Below the pieces are notes generated by a model. The model had not been told where the DNA came from, did no database searches, and worked only from the letters and a program-made list of their open reading frames with translations. Shown here piece after piece: positions 8,801 through 16,834 of a DNA stretch of 64,000 bases (positions are counted from its first letter, which is position 1; each line of letters opens with the position of its first letter). The translations under genes were made by a program, and so were the position numbers. Source of the DNA: Longispora albida DSM 44784 (GTDB lineage: Bacteria > Actinomycetota > Actinomycetes > Mycobacteriales > Micromonosporaceae); assembly GCF_000379825.1 (NCBI RefSeq), contig NZ_KB903834.1:417976-481975 (forward strand). The letters run 5' to 3'.

Positions 8801-9829
8801 GCGACCCGGTGGGGCGAGATCCGGATGGCGATGCGCGACCTGTTCGGTACGAAGGTCGAGCTGCGCCTCGGCGACCCGGGCGAGTCCGAGCTGGACCGCC
8901 GCGCCGCCGCCAACGTGCCGGAGCGCACGCCCGGCCGTGGTGTCACCAAGGAGAAGCTGCACTTCCTCACCGCCATCCCCCGGATGGACGGCACCAAGAC
9001 GACCGACGACCTGGCCGAGGGCGTCTCCGCGCTGGTCAGCCAGATCCGTGGCGCCTGGTCGCACGCGACGGCCCCGAAGGTCCGCCTGCTGCCGGAGCTG
9101 CTGCACATCTCGGAGCTGCCGAGGGTCGACGCCAAGCTGGGCGTGCCGATCGGTATCGACGAGACGAAGCTCGCGCCGGTGATGATGGACTTCGGCAACG
9201 ACCCGCACCTGATCGTGTTCGGCGACTCCGAGAGCGGCAAGTCCAACCTGCTGCGGGTGATCGGCCAGACGATCGAGCAGCAGTTCACCCCGGACCAGGC
9301 CCGGATCATCGTCGCCGACTACCGGCGTTCGCTGCTCGGCGCGTTCGGGCAGGACCACCTGCTCGGCTACGCGCCGTCCGGCCAGGCCTTCTCGGAGATC
9401 CTCGGCTCGGTGCAGGCGGCGATGAAGGACCGGCTGCCCGGCCCGGACGTGACGCCGCAGCAGCTCAAGGACCGCAGCTGGTGGTACGGGCCGGACGTCT
9501 ACCTGCTGGTCGACGACTACGACCTGGTGGCTGGCAGCGCCGGCAACCCGCTGACGATGCTCAGCGAGTACCTGCCACAGGCCCGCGACCTCGGCCTGCA
9601 CCTGATCCTGACCCGCCGGATGGGTGGCGCCTCGCGTGCCATGTACGACCCGGTGATCCAGCGGCTCCGCGAGCTGGACTGCCCGGGCCTGATGATGTCG
9701 GGCAACAAGGACGAGGGTGTGCTCTTCGGCAACCTGAAGCCGAGCATCCTCCCGCCGGGCCGTGGCACGCTGGTCCGCCGGAAGGACGGCATCAACCTCA
9801 TCCAGACGGCATGGTCGGAGCCGTCCTGA
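5861..9829 (+). CDS. eccC: Type VII secretion FtsK/SpoIIIE ATPase EccC (fused)
   Basis: Motor ATPase of the ESX system, 1322 residues, with the EccCa and EccCb halves in one chain. Two transmembrane segments lie at about 43-62 and 68-85. Three FtsK-type ATPase modules follow, with Walker A motifs at 481-488 (GATGSGKS), 837-844 (GGPQSGKS) and 1121-1128 (GDSESGKS). The first has a full Walker B (ICDEF); the second (VVDGW) and third (LVDDY) lack the usual DE pair, matching the known pattern in which only the first domain is strongly catalytic and the others bind substrate. An AGGAGG ribosome site precedes the ATG. In ESX systems the last domain recognises WXG100 export signals. Confidence 0.96.
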   Translation: MGTVLFRRPARQAGPQIPRGELLLESPPDLPEPNPKGLGQVLMVLPMLAGMGAMMFMYAGRGGGNSAMPWITGALFGLSMLGMGVSQFTQGSGEKKAELNHSRRDYMRYLTQMRKRARKAAAQQREALQFRQPEPDALWAIAASARRWERRPPDGDFGETRVAVGPQKLAVQIITPETKPVEDLEPMTAIALRRFVRTHSTVHDVPMALSVRSFSRLVMRGERAVVTDLTRSMLCQLATFQSPEDMRIAVVTNAQRVAEWSWVKWLPHSMYEPVSDAAGPLRMVFSSLDELEELLGEEVSARPRHAADAKPITSMPHLVVILDGGEASPSCHLAGQGLQGTTVIDLSGFTPRHGWPGLLTLEATSASVQGLRGDRTIPLGAPDRMTLEQAEGLARQLAPYRLSLQTSGGNSEEVLNVATELPELLGVADAAKVDPRISWHPRPNREKLRIPLGVGPDGVPVDLDIKEAAQEGMGPHGLIIGATGSGKSELLRTIVAALAINHSSEEVNFVLVDFKGGATFASLDVLPHTSAVITNLSDELPMVDRMQDAIAGEMTRRQELLRSAGNYVSRYEYEKARLAGEPLAPLPSLLMICDEFSEMLVAKPDFIDLFVQIGRIGRSIGVHLLLASQRLEEGKLRGLDTYLSYRIGLRTFSAVESRIVLGVNDAYELPNAPGHGYLKSDAAGPLHRFRGAYVSGTYRPTGIQAKSHTLLQRRIVPYDVAYVPIPEVPDVPVEIEEATPEQQGKQASMLDVIVEKLRGQGPPAHQVWLPPLSEPPTVAELLPPLAIDPQRGLTPANWPGAGQLRVPVGIVDKPYEQRRDPMYLELDGAGGHVAVVGGPQSGKSTLLRSLIASVALTHTPREAQFYCVDFGGGTLVSMKDLPHVGAVYTRMEADGIRRTISEVTALLDSREAKFTQHGIDSMATYRRRRAAGEFADDPFGDVFLVVDGWGGFKQDYENFEQSVLNLCSRGLGFGIHVITAATRWGEIRMAMRDLFGTKVELRLGDPGESELDRRAAANVPERTPGRGVTKEKLHFLTAIPRMDGTKTTDDLAEGVSALVSQIRGAWSHATAPKVRLLPELLHISELPRVDAKLGVPIGIDETKLAPVMMDFGNDPHLIVFGDSESGKSNLLRVIGQTIEQQFTPDQARIIVADYRRSLLGAFGQDHLLGYAPSGQAFSEILGSVQAAMKDRLPGPDVTPQQLKDRSWWYGPDVYLLVDDYDLVAGSAGNPLTMLSEYLPQARDLGLHLILTRRMGGASRAMYDPVIQRLRELDCPGLMMSGNKDEGVLFGNLKPSILPPGRGTLVRRKDGINLIQTAWSEPS

Positions 9830-9887
9830 CGGCCATTCGGCATAGATGAGACTCAGCACACAGCCGGCCAGCCAGTAGTCTGGATGG

Positions 9888-10469
9888 ATGACCAGGACTG
9901 TTCCCGACCGGCTCTGGCTCGTCAAGGCTTTCCTGAACTCCGTGGAGATCGCCGAGACCGGGCCGGACGACGCCATCGCGCTCGACAGGTTCGGCTCCTG
10001 GCTGGCCACGCAGGCGCCGCTGGCTGCCGAGCTGGGCCGGCCGCACACCGCCGCGCGGCTGGCCGGGGCCATCCCGGAGGCCGGGGACCTGCTGCTGGCC
10101 CGGCGGCTCCGCGACGAGCTGCGGGCCGAGGCCGTCACCCATCACCGGGGTGGCGCGCCGCGAGACCCTGCCGGGTTGCGCGCCGTCGCGGCCGAGCTGC
10201 CGCTGGTGGTCCACTGGCCTGATCTCGTACCGGCTGGGCACGGCGCGCGTGCGGTGCTCTCCGAGGTCCTGGCCGACATCGTGCTGGCCGGTGAGCCCGA
10301 CTGGCGGCGGATGAAGGTGTGCCCGGCCGACGACTGCGGCTGGGCGTACTACGACGCCTCCAAGAATTCCTCCCGCCGGTGGTGTTCGATGGACATCTGC
10401 GGAAACCGCAGCAAGACCAAGGCGTACCGACAACGACAGGCCGCACATGCCACAACTGCCACTCCCTGA
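9888..10469 (+). CDS. CGNR zinc-finger / ABATE-domain protein
   Basis: Probable transcription factor of 193 residues. The N-terminal part resembles the ABATE domain of this family. The C-terminus carries a zinc finger with Cys145, Cys150, Cys166 and Cys171, followed by the diagnostic CGNR and a basic tail. A second in-frame candidate start does not exist nearby; the ribosome site is weak. It overlaps the following methyltransferase gene by 23 bp, suggesting joint transcription. Targets are unknown. Confidence 0.85.
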   Translation: MTRTVPDRLWLVKAFLNSVEIAETGPDDAIALDRFGSWLATQAPLAAELGRPHTAARLAGAIPEAGDLLLARRLRDELRAEAVTHHRGGAPRDPAGLRAVAAELPLVVHWPDLVPAGHGARAVLSEVLADIVLAGEPDWRRMKVCPADDCGWAYYDASKNSSRRWCSMDICGNRSKTKAYRQRQAAHATTATP

Positions 10470-11550
10470 TGTCCTCGACGAGCTCCGTGCCCGGCTGACC
10501 GACCCCGATGCCCTGGTCAGGGCGGTCGCGGCCGGCAAGCGCCGGTCGGAGACGCCGCGGTGGAGCCGGGTCGAGCTCCGCCCGGTGACCATCAAGGGCA
10601 ACCGCCTGCTCCAGGTGGTGGCGACGTCGGACCGGCCGCACACGTCCAATGTGGACTTCGGTGACCCGCTGGTCGCCGAGCTGCTCGCCGAGCCCTTCGG
10701 GAACTGGCATGTCGAGACCACCACGGAGACCATCCAGCTCCGGGTGACGAAGAAGGGCGAGGCCCAGGTGTCCCGGCAGGCGGCCTCGCGGGACGCCGCC
10801 GACACCGCTCACGACCGCAAGAAGGCGTACCTGCTGCCGCCCGACGACCCGATCTACGACGTGATCGGCGGCAACGCTGCCAAGCGCCGTCAGGTCGACG
10901 CGTTCCTGCGGGCCCTCGACGCGACGCTCGGCGACGCGAGGCCGAAGCGGATCGTGGACCTGGGCTGCGGCAACGCGTACCTGACCTTCGCCGCGTACCG
11001 GTACCTGACGCTGAAGGGGCTCGACACCGAGGTCGTCGGCGTCGACATCCGCGAGGACCAGCGCAAGCGGAACACGGAGCTGGCCGAGCGGCTCGGGTGG
11101 GCAGGCAAGGTCACGTTCGTCGCGGGGACCATTCTGGACGCCCCGGTCGACTCGGCTGACGTGGTGCTGGCGTTGCACGCGTGCGACACGGCGACGGACG
11201 AGGCGCTGGCCCGGGCGGTGGAGTGGGGTGCCGAGTACATCCTGGCCGCCCCGTGCTGCCATCACGACCTGGCGAGCCAGCTGAAGAAGCACTCCTCGCC
11301 GATCGTGGGGCAGCCGATCCTGCGGGAACGGTTCGCCGACGTGCTCACGGACACGCTGCGGGCGCTGATCCTGCGGCAGCTCGGGTACAAGGTGGAGGTC
11401 GCCGAGTTCGTCGACTCCGCGCACACGCCCCGTAACCTGCTGATCCGGGCACGTCGCGGTGCAGCGCCGGCCGGTGCCGACGAGTACCGCGCGCTGCTCG
11501 GCGAGTGGCAGGTCAGCCCGTGGCTGGCCCGGGCCCTACCTGCATCGTGA
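10447..11550 (+). CDS. Class I SAM-dependent methyltransferase
   Basis: A 367-residue protein whose central Rossmann domain shows the SAM-binding motif VDLGCGNAYLT near residue 160, an acidic end of strand two (VVGVDIRE) and a later APCCHHDLASQL segment seen in a conserved family related to eukaryotic METTL25-like proteins. The N-terminal 150 residues are probably a substrate-recognition part. It starts inside the CGNR gene and its last 38 bp overlap the convergent downstream gene. Substrate not predictable; RNA or protein are both possible. Confidence 0.8.
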   Translation: MPQLPLPDVLDELRARLTDPDALVRAVAAGKRRSETPRWSRVELRPVTIKGNRLLQVVATSDRPHTSNVDFGDPLVAELLAEPFGNWHVETTTETIQLRVTKKGEAQVSRQAASRDAADTAHDRKKAYLLPPDDPIYDVIGGNAAKRRQVDAFLRALDATLGDARPKRIVDLGCGNAYLTFAAYRYLTLKGLDTEVVGVDIREDQRKRNTELAERLGWAGKVTFVAGTILDAPVDSADVVLALHACDTATDEALARAVEWGAEYILAAPCCHHDLASQLKKHSSPIVGQPILRERFADVLTDTLRALILRQLGYKVEVAEFVDSAHTPRNLLIRARRGAAPAGADEYRALLGEWQVSPWLARALPAS

Positions 11551-12412
11551 ACTCGGCTGTCCGGACGGTGCCGCCGACCTGGTAGTCCAGGAAGGCCCGG
11601 TACCGGCCGGGGCTGGGCGCGGCGAACCAGAACTTGATCGCCCCGCCGGCGAGGTCGGTCTCGGCGTGCGCGTGCACGTAGCCGGCGTCGCCCTCGCGCA
11701 GGACGATCAGGTGACCGTAGGCCCCGAGGTACTTCTCGATGTTCGTGATCGGGCTGCCGCTGGCGAACACCCGGAAGAGAAGTGGCTGCGTGGAGCCGGC
11801 CCGGGGCGTGCCCTCGTACGTGACGTCGTGCCCGCCCGGCTTCGCCTCGCGGGCCGGGGCCGGGAGCGGCTGCGGGGTCACGACGCCGGGGACGGTCAGG
11901 TCGGCTCCGAGCGTGAGTTCCGTGGAGCCTGTGGTGAAGTCGGCGAACATCCGGTAGCTGCCGGGCTCGCGGAGGGTCAGGGGGACCTCCCAGCGGCCGG
12001 CCTCCCCCAGTACCGGATGAATGTGCTGATATCCGGTCAGGTCGCGACGCACGACCAGGAGATGCAGCTTCTTCTCGTGTTTGACGGCGAAGTCGGTGAC
12101 CGGCTTGCCGGTGGGGCCGGCGATCGTGAAGCTGAGCGGGGCCGTCTCGCCGGCCGTGAAGGTGGTCCGGGCCGGGACCAGGGTGTAGCCGTCCTGGCTG
12201 ATCGCGAACCCGGTGACGGCGGGGGCCGTGTGGTCGTGACCGCCGCCGGGGCTGGCGGCGGTGGTCTTCGTGCCGCCGTGGTTGTGCGCGGCCGGCTGGG
12301 CCGGGTCGTTCGGCGCGACCTTGCCGATCAGGTATCCGGCGGTCAGGGCCACGGCCAGCCCGCCGATGAAGGCGCCGAGCCGGACGGGCGGGCTGCTGGT
12401 CGCGTCGGACAT
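11513..12412 (-). CDS. Membrane-anchored His-rich beta-sandwich protein
   Basis: Exported protein of 299 residues. One transmembrane segment at about 13-33 is followed by a His-containing stretch at about 43-62 (HNHGG, GGHDH) and two apparent immunoglobulin-like beta domains, the first with a LTGYQHIHP motif. The layout resembles conserved actinobacterial hypothetical proteins and the YtkA-like fold. The clustered histidines suggest metal contact, perhaps copper, but this is inference. Its 3' end overlaps the convergent methyltransferase by 38 bp. Confidence 0.7.
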   Translation of the reverse strand: MSDATSSPPVRLGAFIGGLAVALTAGYLIGKVAPNDPAQPAAHNHGGTKTTAASPGGGHDHTAPAVTGFAISQDGYTLVPARTTFTAGETAPLSFTIAGPTGKPVTDFAVKHEKKLHLLVVRRDLTGYQHIHPVLGEAGRWEVPLTLREPGSYRMFADFTTGSTELTLGADLTVPGVVTPQPLPAPAREAKPGGHDVTYEGTPRAGSTQPLLFRVFASGSPITNIEKYLGAYGHLIVLREGDAGYVHAHAETDLAGGAIKFWFAAPSPGRYRAFLDYQVGGTVRTAEFTMQVGPGPATG

Positions 12413-12519
12413 GGCTCACACTATTCGGCCCGGGCGTGCCGTCTGGCAACTCGCGGTCCGGGTTGGCCTTTCCGGCGTGTGGACTTGCCCAATTTTGACC
12501 ACTTTTCTATCCTCGCTCG

Positions 12520-13473
12520 GTGAAGGCTCTGCTCCCCGCTGGGTTCGCTGTTCTCCTGCTGGTGCTCACGCCCAGCCCGGCGGCGGCGGACCCTCCCAGC
12601 CCCGACCAGGCGATCGACCAGGCTGTCGGGCAGCTCGCGACGGTCATCGAGAAGTACGACCAGGCTCGCGAGCAGCTCAAGGGCACCAAGGCGAAGGTAG
12701 CGGCACTGACCGGCCAGCTCGGCCCGCTGCGCGCCCGGGTGGCCGACCTCAGCTTCCAGGTCGCCGAACTGGCCGCCTCCCTCTACAAAGGAGGGTCGCT
12801 GGCCGGGGCCAACGCGCTGCTGGCCACCAAGTCCCCGGCGGAGATCGCCGAACGGCTGATGACGGTGGACCAGCTCGCCGCGCGGCAGTACCGCCAGATC
12901 AGGGACCTGAACAAGGCCAAGACCGGGCTCGAGAAGCAGCTCAGAACCCTCGACCAGGTACTCGACACCCAGACCCGCGCCGAACGCGACATCGCGACCC
13001 GCAAAGCGACGATCGAACAGCAGCTCAACGAGCTGACCACCGCCCGTTGGGGCGACGCGCGCAGCAGCCGGGCCGAACCGCGCGACAGCTACGTCCCGCC
13101 GTACCGGGCAGGGAAGTCGGGGTCCGTCGTCCAGTTCGCGTACCGGGCGATCGGGTCGCCGTACATCTTCGGGTCGGACGGGCCCAGCGGATACGACTGC
13201 TCCGGCCTCGTCCTGGCCGCCTGGCGCTCGGCCGGGATCAACCTCCCGCACAGCGCGGCCATGCAACGCGACGCCACCGAACGCATCGGAGCCGCCGAAC
13301 TCCGCCCGGGCGACCTGATCTTCTACTTCGACGACCTGCACCACGTCGGGATCTTCGCCGGAGCGGGCCGCGTGATCCACGCCCCGCAGCCCGGCGAGCG
13401 GATCAAGATGGCCCCGATGAACCAGATGCCCATCCACAGCTACGGCCGGCCGCGCGGCGCCCCCGCGACGTGA
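12520..13473 (+). CDS. Secreted NlpC/P60 peptidoglycan hydrolase with coiled coil
   Basis: Cell-wall endopeptidase of RipA type, 317 residues, expected to cut stem peptides. A signal peptide (about 1-24) is followed by a long alpha-helical coiled coil (about 30-165) that usually keeps such enzymes inhibited or bound to a partner. The C40 peptidase domain spans about 205-315 with catalytic Cys227 in YDCSGL and His275 in HHVGIF. Starts at GTG. The gene is divergent from the preceding His-rich protein and directly precedes the tRNA. Confidence 0.92.
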   Translation: MKALLPAGFAVLLLVLTPSPAAADPPSPDQAIDQAVGQLATVIEKYDQAREQLKGTKAKVAALTGQLGPLRARVADLSFQVAELAASLYKGGSLAGANALLATKSPAEIAERLMTVDQLAARQYRQIRDLNKAKTGLEKQLRTLDQVLDTQTRAERDIATRKATIEQQLNELTTARWGDARSSRAEPRDSYVPPYRAGKSGSVVQFAYRAIGSPYIFGSDGPSGYDCSGLVLAAWRSAGINLPHSAAMQRDATERIGAAELRPGDLIFYFDDLHHVGIFAGAGRVIHAPQPGERIKMAPMNQMPIHSYGRPRGAPAT

Positions 13474-13559
13474 GCGGCGCGGTTCAGGAAACCGTGTGCC
13501 GGCTCGGAAGGCACCCGGAGCCAGCCGGATCCCGGAGACTTCGCTAGACTCTCAGGGCT

Positions 13560-13635
<76 letters not shown>

Positions 13636-13654
13636 GCAGCACCAGCCAGGCAGG

Positions 13655-13696
13655 ACCCCGATCGACCAGCGGAAACGCTGACCGATCGGGGTTTTC
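13655..13696 (+). terminator. Rho-independent terminator after tRNA-Arg
   Basis: Outer arms ACCCCGATCG (13655-13664) and CGATCGGGGT (13683-13692), inner stem CAGCG/CGCTG closing a GAAA tetraloop, followed by TTTTCT. Its end touches the stop codon region of the convergent sigma factor gene, so it may serve both. Confidence 0.88.
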
Positions 13697-14637
13697 TACT
13701 CCGCGCCCGCCGTACCCGTGTCGTGGCGGCGTTGGTCTTGGAATTGGCGGGTCAGGGACCAGGCGTCGGCGAGTGGGCCGACGTGGGTGAGTTTGTCGGG
13801 GTTGGTCACGGCGCGGATCGCCTGGATCTGGCCGTCCAGGATCTCCAGCGCCCACGTGTTGAGGACTCCGCCGTCGCGGTCGCGGAAGATCGCGCCCGGT
13901 TCGCTGTTGAGTTCGCAGGCCTCGACGACGACGCCGAGCCGGAGCAGTGGCGGGACGACGGCGGCGAGCAGCCTGGCGACCTTGTCGGCGCCGAAGATGG
14001 CCCGGCTCCACTGTGGTGCCTTGCCGCCGCCGTCGCCGACGAGGTGGACGTCGGCGGCGAGGAGTTCGCGGAGTCCCTCGACGTCGCCCTCGCGGAAGGC
14101 TTCGAAGAACCGGCTGGCCAGTTCCTCGCGTTCCCTGCGGTCGGCGTCGAACCGTGGCCGGCCCTCGTCCATGTGGCGGCGGGCCCGGACGACGAGCTGG
14201 CGGCAGGCGGCCTCCGAGCGGCCGACCGTTGAGGCGATCTCGTCGAAGCCGAAGCCGAACACGTCGCGGAGTACGAAAGCCGCGCGTTCGAGCGGGCTGA
14301 GCCGTTCGAGCAGCAGGAGGGCGGCCATCGACACCGAGTCGGCCAGCTCGGCTGACCGTTCCGGATCCTCGTACGGGTCGGTGAGCAGCGGCTCGGGGAA
14401 CCACGGGCCCACGTACTCCTCGCGGCGCAGCCGGGCGGAGCGCAGTACGTCGATCGAGATCCGCGTGACGACGGCGGAGAGGAAAGCCTTGGCGGACACC
14501 GGTTCCGTGGTGGAGGCTTCGAAGCGGAGCCAGGTCTCCTGGACGGCGTCCTCGGCCTCGCTCACGCTGCCGAGGATCCGGTACGCGATGGAAAACAGCA
14601 GTGGCCGGAGATCCTCGAATTCCTCTGTCCTGGTCAT
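13696..14637 (-). CDS. ECF41-type sigma factor with fused SnoaL-like domain
   Basis: RNA polymerase sigma factor of 313 residues. Sigma region 2 lies at about 8-75 and region 4 at about 115-160, then a SnoaL/NTF2-like C-terminal extension that in group ECF41 modulates activity in place of an anti-sigma factor. All group hallmarks are present: WFPEP (79-83), DGGGK (202-206) and NPDKL (279-283). The start is the ATG with GGGGAGG upstream; longer in-frame starts lack one. A promoter matching the ECF41 consensus lies directly upstream, implying self-activation. The oxidoreductase, decarboxylase or epimerase target usually found next to ECF41 genes is absent here. Confidence 0.92.
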   Translation of the reverse strand: MTRTEEFEDLRPLLFSIAYRILGSVSEAEDAVQETWLRFEASTTEPVSAKAFLSAVVTRISIDVLRSARLRREEYVGPWFPEPLLTDPYEDPERSAELADSVSMAALLLLERLSPLERAAFVLRDVFGFGFDEIASTVGRSEAACRQLVVRARRHMDEGRPRFDADRREREELASRFFEAFREGDVEGLRELLAADVHLVGDGGGKAPQWSRAIFGADKVARLLAAVVPPLLRLGVVVEACELNSEPGAIFRDRDGGVLNTWALEILDGQIQAIRAVTNPDKLTHVGPLADAWSLTRQFQDQRRHDTGTAGAE

Positions 14638-14681
14638 GCTGTTTCCTCCCCGCCGGCAAACCACCCATTGTCCGTACCTGA

Positions 14682-14708
14682 GACGAGACAGCCCTGCTGG
14701 TTGTGACA
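14682..14708 (-). promoter_or_regulatory. ECF41-type promoter of the sigma factor gene
   Basis: On the minus strand TGTCACA (14702-14708) and CGTC (14682-14685) are separated by exactly 16 bp. This equals the promoter pattern described for ECF41 sigma factors, placed 44 nt before the sigma factor start. Autoregulation follows by inference. Confidence 0.75.
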
Positions 14709-14737
14709 TGACAGCCTGGCCGGCGGCGGTATGACAT

Positions 14738-14757
14738 GTTCCACAGTGACGTGGAAC
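14738..14757. promoter_or_regulatory. GTTCCAC-N6-GTGGAAC inverted repeat
   Basis: Perfect 7-bp arms with a 6-bp gap in the region between the divergent sigma factor and surface protein genes, about 90 bp before the latter. It has operator-like geometry; the protein that would bind it is unknown. Confidence 0.45.
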
Positions 14758-14843
14758 GGGGTCGACAAACCTACCCGCCGCGCATAGCTTCGGCTGTTCG
14801 ACGCGTGAACCCTCCGCGTCGACAACCACGGGGAGCAGGATAA

Positions 14844-15785
14844 ATGCGTACTAGCAAGGCAGTTCTTGCTGCCGGTACCGTCGTGTTCGGCGCGGCCATT
14901 CCGGTGCTGTATGCCGCGCCGGCCCACGCCGCAGAGAAGCCGGACATCGTGTTCACGGCCGCGTTCGACCGGGCCGAGGCGAAGGTCGGCGACACGGTCA
15001 CGCTGTCGGCGAAGGTGTCCAACAAGGGTTCCGTGGCTGCGGAAGGTGTGCACTTCTCGGCCGGCGGCCCGGAGACGAACTGGGTAGTCGTCTGTCAGAA
15101 CGCCGATGATCTGAAGGCCGAGTTCAGCCTCGCTCCAGGGGCGGCCAAGGACTTCACCTGGACCTGCACCGTGCCACAGGGCGCGGCCCAGAACACGCGA
15201 GCCAGTTTCTTCCTCCGGGCCGACGCCCGCAATGGCGAGGCCAGCGTGGGCGACAACACTGCCATCGCCCACGTGTCGGTACCGGGTGCGGCGGGCTCGA
15301 TCAGCGGCGTCATGCATGTCCGGCTGGACCCGCCGCAGCAAGGACCCTCGTATGTCAACGGCGCGCGCATCGAGCTGCTCGATCTCTCGGGCAAGGTTAT
15401 CAGTGAGACCACGACCAACGTTGGCCAGTACACGTTCGCGAAGGTCAAGCCCGGCAAGTACAAGCTGAAGCCGTACCCGCCCGCGGGCGCCTACTTCCCG
15501 GGCGAGGTCGCCGACGTCGAGGTGTTCGCCGACAAGAACACTGAGGTCACGATCGCCCTGAAGCGTGTCGCCTCCACTCCGAGCACGACCCCGAGCCCGA
15601 GTTCCAGCGTGGTTCCGGTTACCGGCGCGAATGTGCCACCCGCCAAGGGTTCGCCCACCGGTACCGAGCTGCCGGTGACGGGTACGAACGCGATGGTCAT
15701 CGGTGGTGTGGCTGTTGCGCTCATGGGTGCTGGCGCGGCGTTCGTGGTTGCAGCGCGGCGTCGCCGGTACAGCACCAGCGTGTAG
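14844..15785 (+). CDS. LPXTG-anchored surface protein with Ig-like domains
   Basis: Sortase substrate of 313 residues. A signal peptide ends near AHA-AE (about residue 29). Residues about 32-140 resemble a CARDB/DUF11-type beta-sandwich, and about 150-240 resemble an SdrD/carboxypeptidase-regulatory-like domain. A Ser/Thr/Pro linker leads to LPVTG at 276-280, a hydrophobic helix and an RRRR tail, the complete wall-sorting signal. No enzymatic motif is visible, so a structural or adhesive role is likely. The start is an ATG shortly after AGGATAA. A strong terminator follows. Confidence 0.88.
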   Translation: MRTSKAVLAAGTVVFGAAIPVLYAAPAHAAEKPDIVFTAAFDRAEAKVGDTVTLSAKVSNKGSVAAEGVHFSAGGPETNWVVVCQNADDLKAEFSLAPGAAKDFTWTCTVPQGAAQNTRASFFLRADARNGEASVGDNTAIAHVSVPGAAGSISGVMHVRLDPPQQGPSYVNGARIELLDLSGKVISETTTNVGQYTFAKVKPGKYKLKPYPPAGAYFPGEVADVEVFADKNTEVTIALKRVASTPSTTPSPSSSVVPVTGANVPPAKGSPTGTELPVTGTNAMVIGGVAVALMGAGAAFVVAARRRRYSTSV

Positions 15786-15803
15786 GGATAGCGACGTAAC
15801 GAA

Positions 15804-15843
15804 GAAGCAGGGCTGGCCCGAGAGGTGAGCCAGCCCTGCTTTC
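15804..15843 (+). terminator. Rho-independent terminator
   Basis: Arms of at least 12 bp (15806-15817 and 15829-15840) around an 11-nt loop, ending in CTTTCC. It closes the LPXTG gene transcript. Confidence 0.85.
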
Positions 15844-15927
15844 CGTTACGGGCGGGGTGGCTCGTGACAGTGCTTCAGGCAGTAATCAGGTGACCGGGTT
15901 GCTGGGCGGGGCTAGGCTTCGCTCCCG

Positions 15928-16812
15928 ATGATGCACAAAGACGAGATCAAAGCTGACGCCGCGCTGGTGCGACGGCTGGTGGCCACGCAGTTTCCCCAGT
16001 GGGCCGGGCTGGACGTGACGCCCGTCGAGCAGGCCGGTACCGATCACCTGCTGTTCCGGCTCGGCGACGAGCTGGTCGCCCGGATGCCGCGGATCGAGAG
16101 CGCGACGGATCAGGCGACCAATGACGAGCGGTGGCTGCCGGTACTCGCGCCGCACCTCCCGCTGCCTGTTCCGGCTCCGGTGGCTGTGGGTGCGCCCGGT
16201 GAGTGGTACCCGTGGAAGTGGTCGGTGGCCCCGTGGCTGTCCGGCGAGAACCCGACCGCCGGCAACCTCGACTACGAGCAGGCCGCCGTCGACCTGGGCA
16301 CATTCGTCCGGGCCCTGCACACCGTGGACACCACGGGCGGCCCGGTGAAGACCGGCATGACCCGGGGCGTGCCGCTGGCTGCCCGGGACGAGTGGACCCG
16401 CGAGTCGATCGCGGAACTCGGCAGCCGGGTCGACACGGCCCGCGTCACCGCCGCCTGGGACGACGCCCTGGCTGCGACCCCGTGGGACAAGCCTCCGGTG
16501 TGGATCCACGGCGACATCCAGGCCGGCAACCTGCTCGCCGAGAACGGCAGGCTCTCCGCTGTCATCGACTTCGGCGGGCTCGGCCTCGGGGATCCCGCTC
16601 CGGACCTGGCGCCGGGCTGGAGCATGTTCGACGCGCGGACGCGGCAGGTGTTCCGGGAGGCTTCCGGGTACGACGAGGACACGTGGCGGCGGGGCCGGGG
16701 CTGGGCGTTGTCGACGGCGCTCGTCGGCCTGCCGTACTACTGGGACTCCAACCCGGCTTTCATCGCGGAAGGCCAGGCGAAGGTCGCCGCCGTACTGGAA
16801 GACTTCGCGTGA
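15928..16812 (+). CDS. Aminoglycoside phosphotransferase-family kinase
   Basis: Kinase-like protein of 294 residues with the APH/choline-kinase fold. The catalytic Brenner-type motif HGDIQAGN is at 194-201 (Asp196 and Asn201 as catalytic and metal residues) and the magnesium motif IDFGG has Asp214. These are intact, so activity is expected. The family includes aminoglycoside resistance enzymes but also many kinases of unrelated small molecules, and the sequence does not tell the substrate. Two adjacent ATG codons compete as the start. The next gene follows closely. Confidence 0.85.
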   Translation: MMHKDEIKADAALVRRLVATQFPQWAGLDVTPVEQAGTDHLLFRLGDELVARMPRIESATDQATNDERWLPVLAPHLPLPVPAPVAVGAPGEWYPWKWSVAPWLSGENPTAGNLDYEQAAVDLGTFVRALHTVDTTGGPVKTGMTRGVPLAARDEWTRESIAELGSRVDTARVTAAWDDALAATPWDKPPVWIHGDIQAGNLLAENGRLSAVIDFGGLGLGDPAPDLAPGWSMFDARTRQVFREASGYDEDTWRRGRGWALSTALVGLPYYWDSNPAFIAEGQAKVAAVLEDFA

Positions 16813-16834
16813 CGAAGCAGTGAATGGCGAAGCG

